DNA of 64,000 bases from Rubrivirga marina (GTDB taxonomy: Bacteria; Bacteroidota; Rhodothermia; Rhodothermales; Rubricoccaceae), in the NCBI RefSeq assembly GCF_002283365.1, contig NZ_MQWD01000001.1:1821779-1885778 (forward strand), in the 5' to 3' direction. This document shows, one piece after another, positions 44,641 to 55,462 of this stretch (positions are counted from its first letter, which is position 1; each line of letters begins with the position of its first letter). The position numbers and the translations under genes are program-made. The notes beneath the pieces are model-generated. The model worked only from the letters and a program-made list of their open reading frames with translations. It had not been told where the DNA came from and made no database searches.

Positions 44641-45612
44641 ATGCTCCCCGACTGGGCCCCCAACGTCCACCCCCTCGTCGTCCCCTTCCCCGTCGCGCTC
44701 CTGGTCGTCGCGGCCCTCGTCGACGCCGTCGCGCTCGCCGTCCGCCAGCGCGCGCCGTGGGTCCGCGCCTCGGCCGTCGGGCTCTACGCGCTCGGCGCGC
44801 TCGGCACGGCCGCCGCGTTCCTCACCGGCCGCGACGCCTCGGAGTCCGTCGACCTCCCCGCCGCCGCGCTCCCGACCCTCAACGCCCACGCCGACGGGGC
44901 GCTCTGGCTCGTCTGGTTCGCGGGCCTCTACGCGGCCGCCCGCGTCGCCGCCCTCTGGCTCGACGGCCGCGGTCGGGAGCCCGGTCGCCTCGCCGTCCAC
45001 GCGCCGCTGGCGGCCGTCGGGCTCGTGGGGCTGTTCCTCGTCTACGAGACGGCCGAGCACGGCGGCGAGCTCGTCTACCACCACGGCGTCGCCGTCGCGG
45101 CGACCGCCCCCGCACTGGAGGCCCCGCCCGACACGGCCCTCGCCGCCCGCCTCGACGTCCTCGCGGGCGCCCCCGCAGAGGGCCCCGTCTTCACCGTCGC
45201 GTCCGGCCGGCCGACGCTCGCCGTCCTCCCCGACACGCTCGGCGACCTCGAGGCCCGCGCCGCGCTCGACCTCTCGGGCTTCACGGGCACCGCCGCCCTC
45301 GTCTACGCCGTCCAGAGCCCGGCCGACTACGACTTCCTCGCCCTCGACACGGCGGCCTCGGGCCCCGCCACGCTCCGCCAGGGCCGCGCCTCCGACGGCG
45401 TGGAGACGACGATGGACCAGCGCACGGCCGCGCTCGACGGTCCCGCCGAGCTGAGGGCCTCCGCCGTCGGCACGCACTTCCGGGGGTACCTCGGCGGCGA
45501 GCAGCTCACGCACCCCCACGGCCCCGCCCCGCCGCCCGGACGCGTCGGCCTCCGCCTCGACGGCGCCGGCACCGTCCGCGTCCTCGCCCTCTCCTCTACG
45601 CCGGTCGAGTAG
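44641..45612 (+). CDS. DUF2231-like membrane protein with C-terminal soluble domain
   Basis: 323 aa. The N-terminal ~145 residues form four membrane helices beginning APNVHPLVVPFPVALLVVAALVD, the DUF2231 pattern (xxxHPxxVxFPIAL), with further His in ETAEHGGELVYHHGV. The C-terminal ~170 residues form a soluble beta-rich domain (DFLALDTAASGPATLRQG, FRGYLGGEQLTHPHGPAP) recalling domains that follow DUF2231 in metal-resistance loci. It probably sits in the inner membrane with the soluble part outside. Its place between the two-component system and the copper oxidase suggests a role in copper handling; the mechanism is unknown. Confidence 0.7.
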   Translation: MLPDWAPNVHPLVVPFPVALLVVAALVDAVALAVRQRAPWVRASAVGLYALGALGTAAAFLTGRDASESVDLPAAALPTLNAHADGALWLVWFAGLYAAARVAALWLDGRGREPGRLAVHAPLAAVGLVGLFLVYETAEHGGELVYHHGVAVAATAPALEAPPDTALAARLDVLAGAPAEGPVFTVASGRPTLAVLPDTLGDLEARAALDLSGFTGTAALVYAVQSPADYDFLALDTAASGPATLRQGRASDGVETTMDQRTAALDGPAELRASAVGTHFRGYLGGEQLTHPHGPAPPPGRVGLRLDGAGTVRVLALSSTPVE

Positions 45613-45630
45613 CCCTCGAACCCACCACCC

Positions 45631-46002
45631 ATGCGCCTCCTCGCCCTCCTCGCGCTCGCCCTCGGAGCGTGCGCATCCGACGAGACCCCTCGGCCCGCCG
45701 CTGTGCCGGCGGCCGCCACTCCGGCCGACGCCCTCCCGAGCGCCGCGGACCGGGCTGCCGCCGTCCCCCGGGCAGACACCCTTCCTGAGCCACCGGCCCC
45801 CGACCCCAGCCCGGCGGCCCAGGACGGGCCCGTGTCAGTCCCCGACGTCTCGGCACCCGCGTCGGCCGCCCCCGCGCCCGCCGCCCCCCCACCCGACGCG
45901 CCGCCCCACCATGAAGGGGAGCACACGATGGACGACGGCGCGGTCATGGATGGGGACGCGCACGAGGGGCACGGCGGCCACCCCTCCGACCACGACGGCT
46001 AG
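45631..46002 (+). CDS. Pro/Ala-rich lipoprotein with His-rich C-terminus
   Basis: 123 aa. The lipobox LALGAC gives a lipoprotein after about 13 residues. The middle is low-complexity Pro/Ala, likely an extended tether. The last ~30 residues are metal-ligand rich: HHEGEHTMDDGAVMDGDAHEGHGGH. It starts 18 bp after the DUF2231 gene and is probably in the same operon. A periplasmic copper-binding sponge or relay is plausible from composition and context. Confidence 0.6.
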   Translation: MRLLALLALALGACASDETPRPAAVPAAATPADALPSAADRAAAVPRADTLPEPPAPDPSPAAQDGPVSVPDVSAPASAAPAPAAPPPDAPPHHEGEHTMDDGAVMDGDAHEGHGGHPSDHDG

Positions 46003-46031
46003 CCTTGCCCTTCGAACGCTCGTCGCGGCCG

Positions 46032-46051
46032 ACCTGTGCGCCATTTAAGGT
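46032..46051 (+). promoter_or_regulatory. Copper-island element, site 2
   Basis: ACCTGTGCGCCATTTAAGGT, an exact match to ACCTG-N9-TAAGGT, 58 bp before the multicopper oxidase start. Confidence 0.65.
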
Positions 46052-46109
46052 GCTCCGCGGGCATCCCGCCGGGCCGGGCGCGTTGAACACCCTAGACGCC
46101 CCGCCCCCC

Positions 46110-48065
46110 ATGGACCGCCGCCGCTTCCTCCGCGACGCCTCCGCGTTCGGCGCCCTCGCGGGCCTGACCGCCCTCACCCCCGCCTGGGCCCGCTCGGCCC
46201 CCGCGATTGGGCCGGCCCGCCCGCCCGGCCTCTCGCCCACCGTCCGCCGCCCCGGCCTCGTCGAGTACGACCTGACCATCGACCGGACCCCCCTCTTGTT
46301 CGGCGGCGAGCGCGGGACGGCCGTGACCATCAACGGCGGCGTGCCGGGCCCGCTCCTCCGGTTCACCGAGGGCGACGAGGCCGTCATCCGCGTCCACAAC
46401 CGGCTCGACGAGGACACGTCGATCCACTGGCACGGGCTCATCCTCCCGAACGCCATGGACGGCGTGCCCCACGTCAACTTCCCCGGCATCGCGGCGCGGT
46501 CGACGTTCGAGTACCGGTACCCCATCCGGCAGTACGGGACCTACTGGTACCACAGCCACTCGGCCTTCCAGGAGCAGCTCGGCCACTACGGCGCGCTCGT
46601 CATCGACCCGGCCGGGCCCGAGCCCTACGCCTTCGACCGCGAGTACGTCGTCGTCCTGTCGGACTGGACGTTCGAGGACCCCCACGCCATCCTCGACCAC
46701 CTCAAGAGCCGCCCGAACTACTACAACGAGCAGCGTCAGACGGTCGCCGGGCTGATCCGTGGCGAGGGGATGGGCCTCCGCGAGCGGCTCGACTGGGACC
46801 GGATGCGGATGGACCCCACCGACATCTCGGACATCACAGGCGCGACGTACACCTTCCTGATGAACGGACAGGCCCCGGACCCCGGTTGGACCGGCCTGTT
46901 CCGGCCCGGCGAGCGGGTCCGCCTCCGGTTCGTCAACGCCGCGGCGGGCACGTTCTACGACGTCCGCATCCCGGGCCTCCCGATGACCGTCGTCCAGGTC
47001 AGCGGTCAGCACGTCGAGCCCGTCGCGGTCGACGAGTTCCGGATCGGAAACGCCGAGACCTACGACGTCGTCGTCGAGCCGGGCGACCGGGCCTACACCC
47101 TCTTCGCCGAGGCCATGGACCGCTCGGGCTACGCCCGCGGCACGCTCGCCCCCCGGCCCGGCATGACGGCGCCGGTCCCCGAGCGCCGCGAGCGGCCCGT
47201 CCTCACCATGATGGACATGGGGATGGCGCACGGCGGGCCGGGCATGGACCACGCCGGCATGGACATGGGCGACGCACCCGGCGGCCACGGCGCCACCGCG
47301 GACCACGGGGGGATGGACCACGGCGAGCCGCCCGCCCCTGGCCACCCCGCCGCCGCGGCCCCCGTCCTGGCCCACGGCGACCACGCCGCCCACGCCGACG
47401 AGGTCGCGATGCCGGGCGTCGACCACGCCGGCCTCCGCCCGCCGGGCTCGCTCCCCGAGGTCACGCCCCACGGCGCCGACGGCCACGGGGTCGCCAACGC
47501 CATGGCCCCGGACCAGACGCGCTCGCGCCTCCACGAGCCCGGCGTCGGCCTCGGCGACGACGGCCGCCGCGTCCTCGTCTACACCGACCTCCGCGCGATC
47601 CACCCCGAGCCCCGCCGGGCCCCCGACCGCGAGGTCGAGCTCCACCTCACGGGCAACATGGAGCGCTACATGTGGGGGATCGACGGGAAGACCTACGCCG
47701 AGGACCCGCTCATCCCCCTCGTCTACGGCGAGCGCCTCCGGCTCACCATGGTCAACGACACCATGATGAACCACCCGATGCACCTCCACGGCATGTGGAT
47801 GGAGCTCGAGAACGGCCACGGCGAGCGCATCCCGCGGCTCCACACCGTCGTCGTCAAGCCGGCCGAGCGGCTCTCGCTCCTCGTCGAGGTCGACGCCCTC
47901 GGGCCGTGGGCCTTCCACTGCCACATCCTCTACCACATGGACCTCGGGATGTTCAGGGTGGCCATGGTCCAGCGGCCCGCCGACTGGGCCCCGGAGGCGC
48001 TCGCCGCGATGTACCCGGCGGGCCTCCCGGCCGCGCTCGCCCGCCCGGACCTCGCCCGCCGGTGA
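46110..48065 (+). CDS. copA: CopA-type multicopper oxidase
   Basis: 651 aa with a Tat signal (MDRRRFLRDASAFGALAGL). All four copper ligand motifs are present: H106-W-H108-G, the HSH motif near 150, H555-PM-H558-L-H560, and H603-C604-H605 with H609 and M614 for the type 1 site. A Met/His-rich insert (about 365-445, MMDMGMAHGGPGMDHAGMDMG) is the hallmark of CopA/PcoA copper-resistance oxidases and likely binds extra Cu(I). It should oxidise Cu(I) in the periplasm. An island element precedes it and copB follows after 17 bp. Confidence 0.93.
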   Translation: MDRRRFLRDASAFGALAGLTALTPAWARSAPAIGPARPPGLSPTVRRPGLVEYDLTIDRTPLLFGGERGTAVTINGGVPGPLLRFTEGDEAVIRVHNRLDEDTSIHWHGLILPNAMDGVPHVNFPGIAARSTFEYRYPIRQYGTYWYHSHSAFQEQLGHYGALVIDPAGPEPYAFDREYVVVLSDWTFEDPHAILDHLKSRPNYYNEQRQTVAGLIRGEGMGLRERLDWDRMRMDPTDISDITGATYTFLMNGQAPDPGWTGLFRPGERVRLRFVNAAAGTFYDVRIPGLPMTVVQVSGQHVEPVAVDEFRIGNAETYDVVVEPGDRAYTLFAEAMDRSGYARGTLAPRPGMTAPVPERRERPVLTMMDMGMAHGGPGMDHAGMDMGDAPGGHGATADHGGMDHGEPPAPGHPAAAAPVLAHGDHAAHADEVAMPGVDHAGLRPPGSLPEVTPHGADGHGVANAMAPDQTRSRLHEPGVGLGDDGRRVLVYTDLRAIHPEPRRAPDREVELHLTGNMERYMWGIDGKTYAEDPLIPLVYGERLRLTMVNDTMMNHPMHLHGMWMELENGHGERIPRLHTVVVKPAERLSLLVEVDALGPWAFHCHILYHMDLGMFRVAMVQRPADWAPEALAAMYPAGLPAALARPDLARR

Positions 48066-48082
48066 CCCCTCTGCACACCCCC

Positions 48083-48847
48083 ATGCCCCGCCTCCTCTCC
48101 GCCCTGGCCCTCCTCGCCCTCGCGGCCGGTCCCGCGGCCGCCCAGCACGACGACGCGCCGTTCCCCGAGTACCCCCACTTCGTGCCCGGCGCCGCCCACC
48201 CGCCCGCCGTCTACGCCCTCGCCCTGCTCGACGTGTTCGAGGTGGCCCCGGCCGCCGCGGGGCTCCCGGGGCGGCTCGAGGGGTTCTACCGCGTCGGGGC
48301 CGACCGGAACCGGCTCTTCCTCCGCGCCGAGGGCGAGGGGCTGATCTCCGAAGGGGAGGGCGAGGCCGAGGTCCAGGCCCTCTACAGCCGCCTCGTCACG
48401 CCCTACTTCGAGGCCCAGGCCGGCGTCCGCCTCGACACCGAGGTCGGCGAGGGCGGCCTCCGCGCGCGGCCCCAGCTCGCGGTCGGCCTCGAGGGGCTCG
48501 CGCCCTACTTCTTCGAGGTCGAGCCGTTCGTCTTCCTCTCGTACAAAGGCGACCTCTCGGCGCGGCTCGAGGGCTCCTACGACCTCCTCCTCACCCAGCG
48601 GCTCGTGCTCCAGCCCGAGGCCGAGGTCACGCTCGCGCTCCAGGAGGTCGAGGACTGGGACGTCGGCTCCGGCCTGAACGCCGTCGAGGCCGGCCTCCGC
48701 CTCCGCTACGAGATCAAACGCGAGGTGGCCCCCTACGTCGGTGTCTCGTTCCTCCAGCGCTTCGGCGGGGCCGCCGGCTTCGCCCGCGCCGACGGCGAGC
48801 CCACGTCCGAGGGCCTGTTCGTCGTCGGCGTCCGCCTCTGGCGCTGA
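48083..48847 (+). CDS. copB: CopB-type outer-membrane copper resistance protein
   Basis: 254 aa with a signal peptide ending near AAAQHDDAP. The mature sequence is beta-barrel-like, with the family pattern FEGFYRVGADRNRLFLRAEGEG, LYSRLVTPYFEAQAGVRLD, FFEVEPFVFLSYKGDLSARLEGSYDLLLTQRLVLQPEAEV and RLRYEIKREVAPYVGVSF. This matches PcoB/CopB, which works with CopA in copper resistance. The Met-rich N-terminal repeats of classical CopB are nearly absent here; a similar Met/His-rich region instead occurs in the next gene product. Confidence 0.9.
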   Translation: MPRLLSALALLALAAGPAAAQHDDAPFPEYPHFVPGAAHPPAVYALALLDVFEVAPAAAGLPGRLEGFYRVGADRNRLFLRAEGEGLISEGEGEAEVQALYSRLVTPYFEAQAGVRLDTEVGEGGLRARPQLAVGLEGLAPYFFEVEPFVFLSYKGDLSARLEGSYDLLLTQRLVLQPEAEVTLALQEVEDWDVGSGLNAVEAGLRLRYEIKREVAPYVGVSFLQRFGGAAGFARADGEPTSEGLFVVGVRLWR

Positions 48848-48877
48848 CCCCCACCGTCCACCCCAGCCCCCCCTCCG

Positions 48878-49864
48878 ATGACACGCCCCCTGCTCCTCGC
48901 CGCCGCGCTGCTGGCGGCCCCCGCCGCCCTCGCCCAAGACCACGGCGGGCACAACCGGACGGACCACGGACAGATGGACCACTCCCAGATGGGCCACGGC
49001 GCCATGAGCCACGACGCCCTCATGGCCCTCCACCTGCGCATGATGGCGGACCCCGAGATCCACGCGGCCATGCGCGCCGACGCCGAGATGCGGGCGCTCA
49101 TGGCCGAGGTGATGCCCGACATGGACCACGGCGCGATGGGCCACGAGGGCATGGACCACGCCGGGATGGACCACGGCCAGATGGACTCCGACGCCATGAT
49201 GGCCCGGATGCGCGAGCGGATGGGCGCGATGACCGAGGCCGAGCGCGCCGACGTCATGGCCCGCTTCGAGGCCGTCCACCGCCGCCTCCTCGCGACGCCG
49301 GCCGTCCACATGCGCGCGATGGCCGACCCCGAGCTGCGACGGATGATGGAGGCCATGCCGGGGGGGATGCCCGGGATGGGCGACGGCTCGACGGACGGGA
49401 TGGATCACGGCGCGATGGACCACGGCGCGATGGACCACGCCGAGGGCGTCGCCATGCAGCGCCGGAACGCGGGCGCCCGCCTCGGCGACGAGCGCCCGGC
49501 CACGCCCACCGTCGGTCAGGCCGAGTTCGACGCCTCCGCGACCGCCGACCGGTTCCACGCCGCCCTCGCGGCCGGCGACCGCCAGGGGGTCATGGCGATC
49601 CTCACGCCCGACGCCGTCATCCTGGAGGCCGGCCGCGCCGAGGCCCGGAACGAGTACCTCGGCGGCCACTTCGCCCGCGACGCCGAGTTCCTTTCGGGCG
49701 CCCAGCCCGAGCCCCTCTTCCGCCGCACGACCGTCGCGGGCGACGCCGCCTGGGTCGCCTCCACCCAGCGGGTCGGCGACGCCCAGATGGCCGAGCTGCT
49801 GGTGATGGAGCGGACGGCCGAGGGCTGGCGCGTCGCGGCCGTCCACTGGTCCTCGGGGCGGTAA
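48878..49864 (+). CDS. Met/His-rich periplasmic copper-binding protein fused to an NTF2-like domain
   Basis: 328 aa with a signal peptide ending APAALAQ. Residues about 20-200 are rich in MDHG/MGHG-type repeats (HGQMDHSQMGHGAMSHD, MDHGAMGHEGMDHAG, MDHGAMDHGAMDH), interrupted by helical charged segments. From about residue 215 comes a SnoaL/DUF4440-type NTF2-like fold (ATADRFHAALAAGDRQGVMAI, AELLVMERTAEGWRVAAVHWS). The repeats likely bind Cu(I). The NTF2-like partner is unexpected and its job unknown. It is the third gene of the copAB operon. Confidence 0.75.
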   Translation: MTRPLLLAAALLAAPAALAQDHGGHNRTDHGQMDHSQMGHGAMSHDALMALHLRMMADPEIHAAMRADAEMRALMAEVMPDMDHGAMGHEGMDHAGMDHGQMDSDAMMARMRERMGAMTEAERADVMARFEAVHRRLLATPAVHMRAMADPELRRMMEAMPGGMPGMGDGSTDGMDHGAMDHGAMDHAEGVAMQRRNAGARLGDERPATPTVGQAEFDASATADRFHAALAAGDRQGVMAILTPDAVILEAGRAEARNEYLGGHFARDAEFLSGAQPEPLFRRTTVAGDAAWVASTQRVGDAQMAELLVMERTAEGWRVAAVHWSSGR

Positions 49865-49883
49865 CAAGCGGGACCGGGGCGTC

Positions 49884-49903
49884 ATCTGAGCGTCTTTTAA
49901 GGG
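49884..49903 (+). promoter_or_regulatory. Copper-island element, site 3 (weaker)
   Basis: ATCTGAGCGTCTTTTAAGGG deviates at the second and last bases of the consensus. It lies 50 bp before the GTG at 49954, supporting that start. Confidence 0.5.
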
Positions 49904-49953
49904 GCGTCGAGTCCGAACGTCGCGTGGTTCGGGGGCACCCCTCCGGCGCGACC

Positions 49954-51354
49954 GTGACCCTCGACGCCCTCACCCCGCTCCTCCGCTGCCCCGCGTGCGG
50001 CGCCGCGCTCTCCCTCGACCGCGTTCCCCAGCCCGACCCCGAGGCGGGCGACTGCGGCGTCCTCCGGTGCCCCTGCGCCGCGGACTACCCCGTCCTCGAC
50101 GGCGTCCCCATCCTCCGCACCGGCCGACTCGACCGCCGCTCCATCGCCGACGACCTCGTCCTCGCGCCCGGCCCCGACGTGGCGGCCGTCGTCTCTGCGG
50201 TCGAAGCGGGCCGGGCGCTCGGCGCCCTCGTCGATCTCCTCGCCGCGCCGCTCTGCCCGTGGCCCCTCAACCGGGTCGGGGCCGGGCGCCGCCTCTCGCT
50301 CCTGGGGCCGCTCCGGTCCGCGGGCCTCGCGCTCCGCCGTCGCCGCGTCCACGCCATGCTCCGCCACCGCGACGGGCTCACGGCCGAGGACTGGCTCGCC
50401 ACCTTCTACCTCCACGCCCCGGAGGTCTACGACCCCTTCAACTACTTCTTCTTCCGGTTCGGGACGCCCCGCCACCTCGCCACGCTCGGGCTCGTCTCCG
50501 CCCTCCCGGCCGACGCCTCGCCGGTCCTCGACCTCGCGTGCGGGTACGGCCACCTCGCCCACACCCTCTCCGCCCTCGGCCGGGCCGTCGTCGGGCTCGA
50601 CCAGAACGTCCACCAGGCGTGGCTCGCCCGCCACTACGTGGCGCCGGGGGCCGCGTTCGTCTGCGCCGACGCCTCGCGGCCTCTCCCGTTCGCCGACGCC
50701 GCCTTCGGGGCCGCCGTCTGCTCCGACGCCTTCCACTACGTCCGAGACAAGGGGGGCGCGGTCGCCGAGCTGGACCGCGTCTCGGCCGGCGGCCCGCTCC
50801 TCTTCCCGACCGTCGGCAACGCGCTCGTCGGCTCGCCGGACGGCCACGAGCTGGCGCCCGACGCCTACCGCGCCCTCTTCGACGGGTGGCACGTCCGCGT
50901 CACCTCCGACGACGCCGTGTTCGCCCACTACCGCGAGGGGCTCGGCCCCGACCTCTCCGGACCCGACGCCGACGTCGACGGAGCCAAGTGGCTCGCGATC
51001 GCGGCCACGAAAGGCGACCCCGACTGCCTGCTCCGCGACCACGGCCCCCTCGACGCGGGACCGGGCGGGTGGCCCCACGCCGCGGGCCGCCTCGCGCTCA
51101 ACCCGCTCTACGAGCGCGAGCCCGGCGGCGACCGCCGGGCGCTCCGGATGCCGTCGCCGTGGTACGAGGCCGAGAACGGGGGCGTCCGCGAGTACATGCC
51201 CGCCGTCGTCGGGGAGGGGGAGGCCCTCACGACGGCCCTCGTGGCGAGGGCGGCCGCCGTCGGGCTCCCCGAACGATACGCACGGCCCCGGCGGCCCTGG
51301 ACACAGCGGGCCGACCGCGCGCTCACCCGCGCCGTCCGGCGGGTCCGAGGGTAG
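49954..51354 (+). CDS. Trm112-type zinc ribbon + SAM methyltransferase protein
   Basis: 466 aa from the GTG at 49954, which directly precedes MTLDALTPLLRCPACGAAL and keeps a normal distance to the upstream element; a GTG at 49924 is in frame. The N-terminus is a Trm112-like zinc ribbon (CPACG ... GDCGVLRCPCAADYPVLDGVPIL). Class I methyltransferase motifs follow at about 180-280: PVLDLACGYGHLAHTLSALG, VGLDQN, ADASRPLPFADAAFGAAVCSDAFHYV. The substrate is unknown. Its inclusion between copper genes, with its own element, suggests metal-linked methylation; that is inference. Confidence 0.75.
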   Translation: MTLDALTPLLRCPACGAALSLDRVPQPDPEAGDCGVLRCPCAADYPVLDGVPILRTGRLDRRSIADDLVLAPGPDVAAVVSAVEAGRALGALVDLLAAPLCPWPLNRVGAGRRLSLLGPLRSAGLALRRRRVHAMLRHRDGLTAEDWLATFYLHAPEVYDPFNYFFFRFGTPRHLATLGLVSALPADASPVLDLACGYGHLAHTLSALGRAVVGLDQNVHQAWLARHYVAPGAAFVCADASRPLPFADAAFGAAVCSDAFHYVRDKGGAVAELDRVSAGGPLLFPTVGNALVGSPDGHELAPDAYRALFDGWHVRVTSDDAVFAHYREGLGPDLSGPDADVDGAKWLAIAATKGDPDCLLRDHGPLDAGPGGWPHAAGRLALNPLYEREPGGDRRALRMPSPWYEAENGGVREYMPAVVGEGEALTTALVARAAAVGLPERYARPRRPWTQRADRALTRAVRRVRG

Positions 51355-51367
51355 AGGCCCAGACGCC

Positions 51368-51387
51368 ACCTGACAGGGATTTAAGGG
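51368..51387 (+). promoter_or_regulatory. Copper-island element, site 4
   Basis: ACCTGACAGGGATTTAAGGG matches the consensus except the last base. It lies 59 bp before the P-type ATPase start. Confidence 0.6.
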
Positions 51388-51446
51388 GTCGAGCGCGACC
51401 CGGACGCCTGTCGCCGACGTTCGCCCATCCCCGAACGCTCACCGCG

Positions 51447-53642
<2,196 letters not shown>

Positions 53643-53645
53643 CCC

Positions 53646-54620
53646 ATGTCCGTCGCCCTCGCCGTCCTCGGGGCGGCCCTCGTCCTCGTCGCCCTCTACG
53701 ACGTCGTCAAGACCACGCTCTCGGCCCAGGGCGGGGCGCCGGTCACGAGCGCCCTCTCGGCGGGCCTCTGGGCCCTCCTCGGGCGGGGGCCCGCCCACGG
53801 CCTCCCGCGCCGGGCCGCCGGGGGGACGATCCTCGCCGCCGTCCCCGTGGCGTGGACCCTCCTCCTCTGGGCCGGGTGGACGCTCGTGTTCGCGAGCGAC
53901 GCCGGCGCCGTCGTCGACGCCTCCTCCCAGGCCCCGGCCGACCTCCCCGCCCGCGTCTACTTCGTCGGATTCACGCTCTTCACGCTCGGCAACGGCGACT
54001 TCGTCCCCGCCGGTCCCACGTGGCGCGTCCTCACGGCCGTCGCCTCGTTCTCGGGCCTCTTCCTCGTAACGCTCGCGATCACGTACCTCTTGCCGGTCGT
54101 GCAAGCGGTCGCCCAGAAGCGGTCGCTCGCCGGGCGGATCCACTCGCTCGGGCCGACGGGCGCCGCGATCGCGGCCAAGGCCCCGAGCCCCAGCCTGGAG
54201 CGCCAGCTCGAGTCGGTCGCCGCAGACCTCACGCTCCACGCCGAGCGCCACCTCGTCTACCCCGTCCTCCACTACTTCGAGAGCGACGAGGCCCGGACGG
54301 CCCTGGCCCCCCACCTCGCCGCGCTCAGCGACGCCGCGCTCCTCCTCCGCCACGGGCTCCCCGAGGCCGACCGGCCCGACGGCACGGCCCTCGGCTCGGT
54401 CGAGGCCGCCCTCGACGACTACCTCGGGACGGTCCGGGGCTCGCTCGTCAGCCCGTCCGAGGACGCCCCGCCGCCGCCGCCGGCCTCCGATCTCTCCCGG
54501 CCGGCCGCCGACGCCGACGTCGCGCTGGCGGAAGCCGCCGGCCAGCGCGGGCGGCAGCGGCGGCTTCTCCGCGCCATTGTCCACCAGTCCGGCCACGACT
54601 GGCCAACGGGCCGCGCGTAG
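53646..54620 (+). CDS. Two-TM ion-channel-like protein with altered selectivity filter
   Basis: 324 aa. Membrane segments lie near 1-25, 60-83 and 125-150. Before the last one is a pore-loop-like stretch FVGFTLFTLGNGDFVPAG, whose TLGNGD (113-118) resembles the K+ filter TVGYGD but with L and N substitutions. The C-terminal ~170 residues are soluble and helical. This matches the ion-channel-2 type family. It starts 3 nt after the CPH ATPase stop, so it belongs to that operon. Ion selectivity is unknown. Confidence 0.7.
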   Translation: MSVALAVLGAALVLVALYDVVKTTLSAQGGAPVTSALSAGLWALLGRGPAHGLPRRAAGGTILAAVPVAWTLLLWAGWTLVFASDAGAVVDASSQAPADLPARVYFVGFTLFTLGNGDFVPAGPTWRVLTAVASFSGLFLVTLAITYLLPVVQAVAQKRSLAGRIHSLGPTGAAIAAKAPSPSLERQLESVAADLTLHAERHLVYPVLHYFESDEARTALAPHLAALSDAALLLRHGLPEADRPDGTALGSVEAALDDYLGTVRGSLVSPSEDAPPPPPASDLSRPAADADVALAEAAGQRGRQRRLLRAIVHQSGHDWPTGRA

Positions 54621-54623
54621 CCG

Positions 54624-54642
54624 CGGCGCCCCATTGGCGCCG
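54624..54642 (+). terminator. Short hairpin after the channel gene
   Basis: CGGCGCC (54624-54630) and GGCGCCG (54636-54642) form a 7-bp stem with a 5-nt loop, 4 nt past the stop. No T tract. Confidence 0.45.
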
Positions 54643-54735
54643 AGCCCCCCCTCGCCCTGTCGTCGGCCGCGCCTCTGCGACGGCCGCGAGCGCTCCCCGT
54701 AGGGCTCTGCGAGATGGAGCTCGCATGTGAAGGTC

Positions 54736-54753
54736 CCTGCACCGGGGTTCAGG
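54736..54753 (+). promoter_or_regulatory. Probable MerR operator of the mer operon
   Basis: CCTGCACC-GG-GGTTCAGG is an 18-bp dyad with one mismatched pair. A -10-like TACCCTG lies 3 bp downstream (54757-54763). MerR-type regulators bind such dyads inside long-spaced promoters. It lies 34 bp before the first gene of the mer operon. Confidence 0.55.
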
Positions 54754-54787
54754 CCCTACCCTGTGGAACCGACCCGCCCCCGTTCCC

Positions 54788-55048
54788 TTGACGACGCCCC
54801 GCTCCATCGAGGTCTTCACCGCCGACTGCCCCCTCTGCGCCGACGCCGTCGACCTCGTCCGACGCCTCGCCGGCCCGGACGACACCGTGACGCTCCGTCC
54901 CCTCCATGACGAGGCCGTGGCGGCTGAGGCCGCACGCCTCGGCGTCCGGTCGGTCCCTGCGGTCGCCGTCGACGGCGCCCTCGCGGCGTGTTGTCGCGAC
55001 GGGGGGGTGAGCGAGGCCGGGCTCCGCGCCGCGGGCCTCGGTTCCTGA
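54788..55048 (+). CDS. Thioredoxin/glutaredoxin-like small protein of the mer operon
   Basis: 86 aa beginning with TTG at 54788. The fold starts SIEVFTADCPLC (C14-x2-C17), followed by RLGVRSVPAVAVDG with the cis-proline segment of thioredoxins, and a vicinal pair C68-C69. It lacks a signal peptide. Being first in the mer operon, 3 nt before merR, it may reduce or carry Hg(II) thiol complexes in the cytoplasm. That role is inferred. Confidence 0.7.
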   Translation: MTTPRSIEVFTADCPLCADAVDLVRRLAGPDDTVTLRPLHDEAVAAEAARLGVRSVPAVAVDGALAACCRDGGVSEAGLRAAGLGS

Positions 55049-55051
55049 CCC

Positions 55052-55462
55052 GTGTCGCTCACGCGAATCGCGCTCGCGCGGTCGGCCGGCGTCACCCCCT
55101 CCGCCGTCCGCTACTACGAGCGCGTCGGGATCCTCCCCGAGCCCGCTCGGACCGCCAAGGGGTACCGCGTCTACGGGCCCGCTGATGTCGAGCGGCTCCG
55201 GTTCGTCCACCGCGCCCAGGAGTTGGGGTTCTCGCTCGACGAGATCGCCGGGCTTCTCGCGCTCGCCGTCGCGCCTGGCGACCCGTGCGACGACGTCCGC
55301 GCGCAAGCCGAGGCCCACCGCGCCGACGTCGCCGACAAAATCCACTACCTCGAGCGGATCCGCGACACCCTCGACGGGCTCATCGCGGCCTGCCGCGACC
55401 ACGCCTCGACCGACCCCTGCCCCATCCTCGACGCCCTCCGCCACAATGACGACTCCTCCTGA
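55052..55462 (+). CDS. merR: Mercury-type MerR regulator
   Basis: 136 aa, GTG start at 55052. The winged HTH reads ARSAGVTPSAVRYYERVGILPEPART, followed by the dimerisation helix. The three Hg(II)-binding cysteines of MerR are present at matching spacing: C79 (GDPCDD), C114 (IAACRDH) and C123 (DPCPIL). This separates it from CueR and ZntR types. It lies inside the operon it should control, not divergent from it as in Tn21. Its stop overlaps merT(P) by 17 bp. Confidence 0.9.
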   Translation: MSLTRIALARSAGVTPSAVRYYERVGILPEPARTAKGYRVYGPADVERLRFVHRAQELGFSLDEIAGLLALAVAPGDPCDDVRAQAEAHRADVADKIHYLERIRDTLDGLIAACRDHASTDPCPILDALRHNDDSS

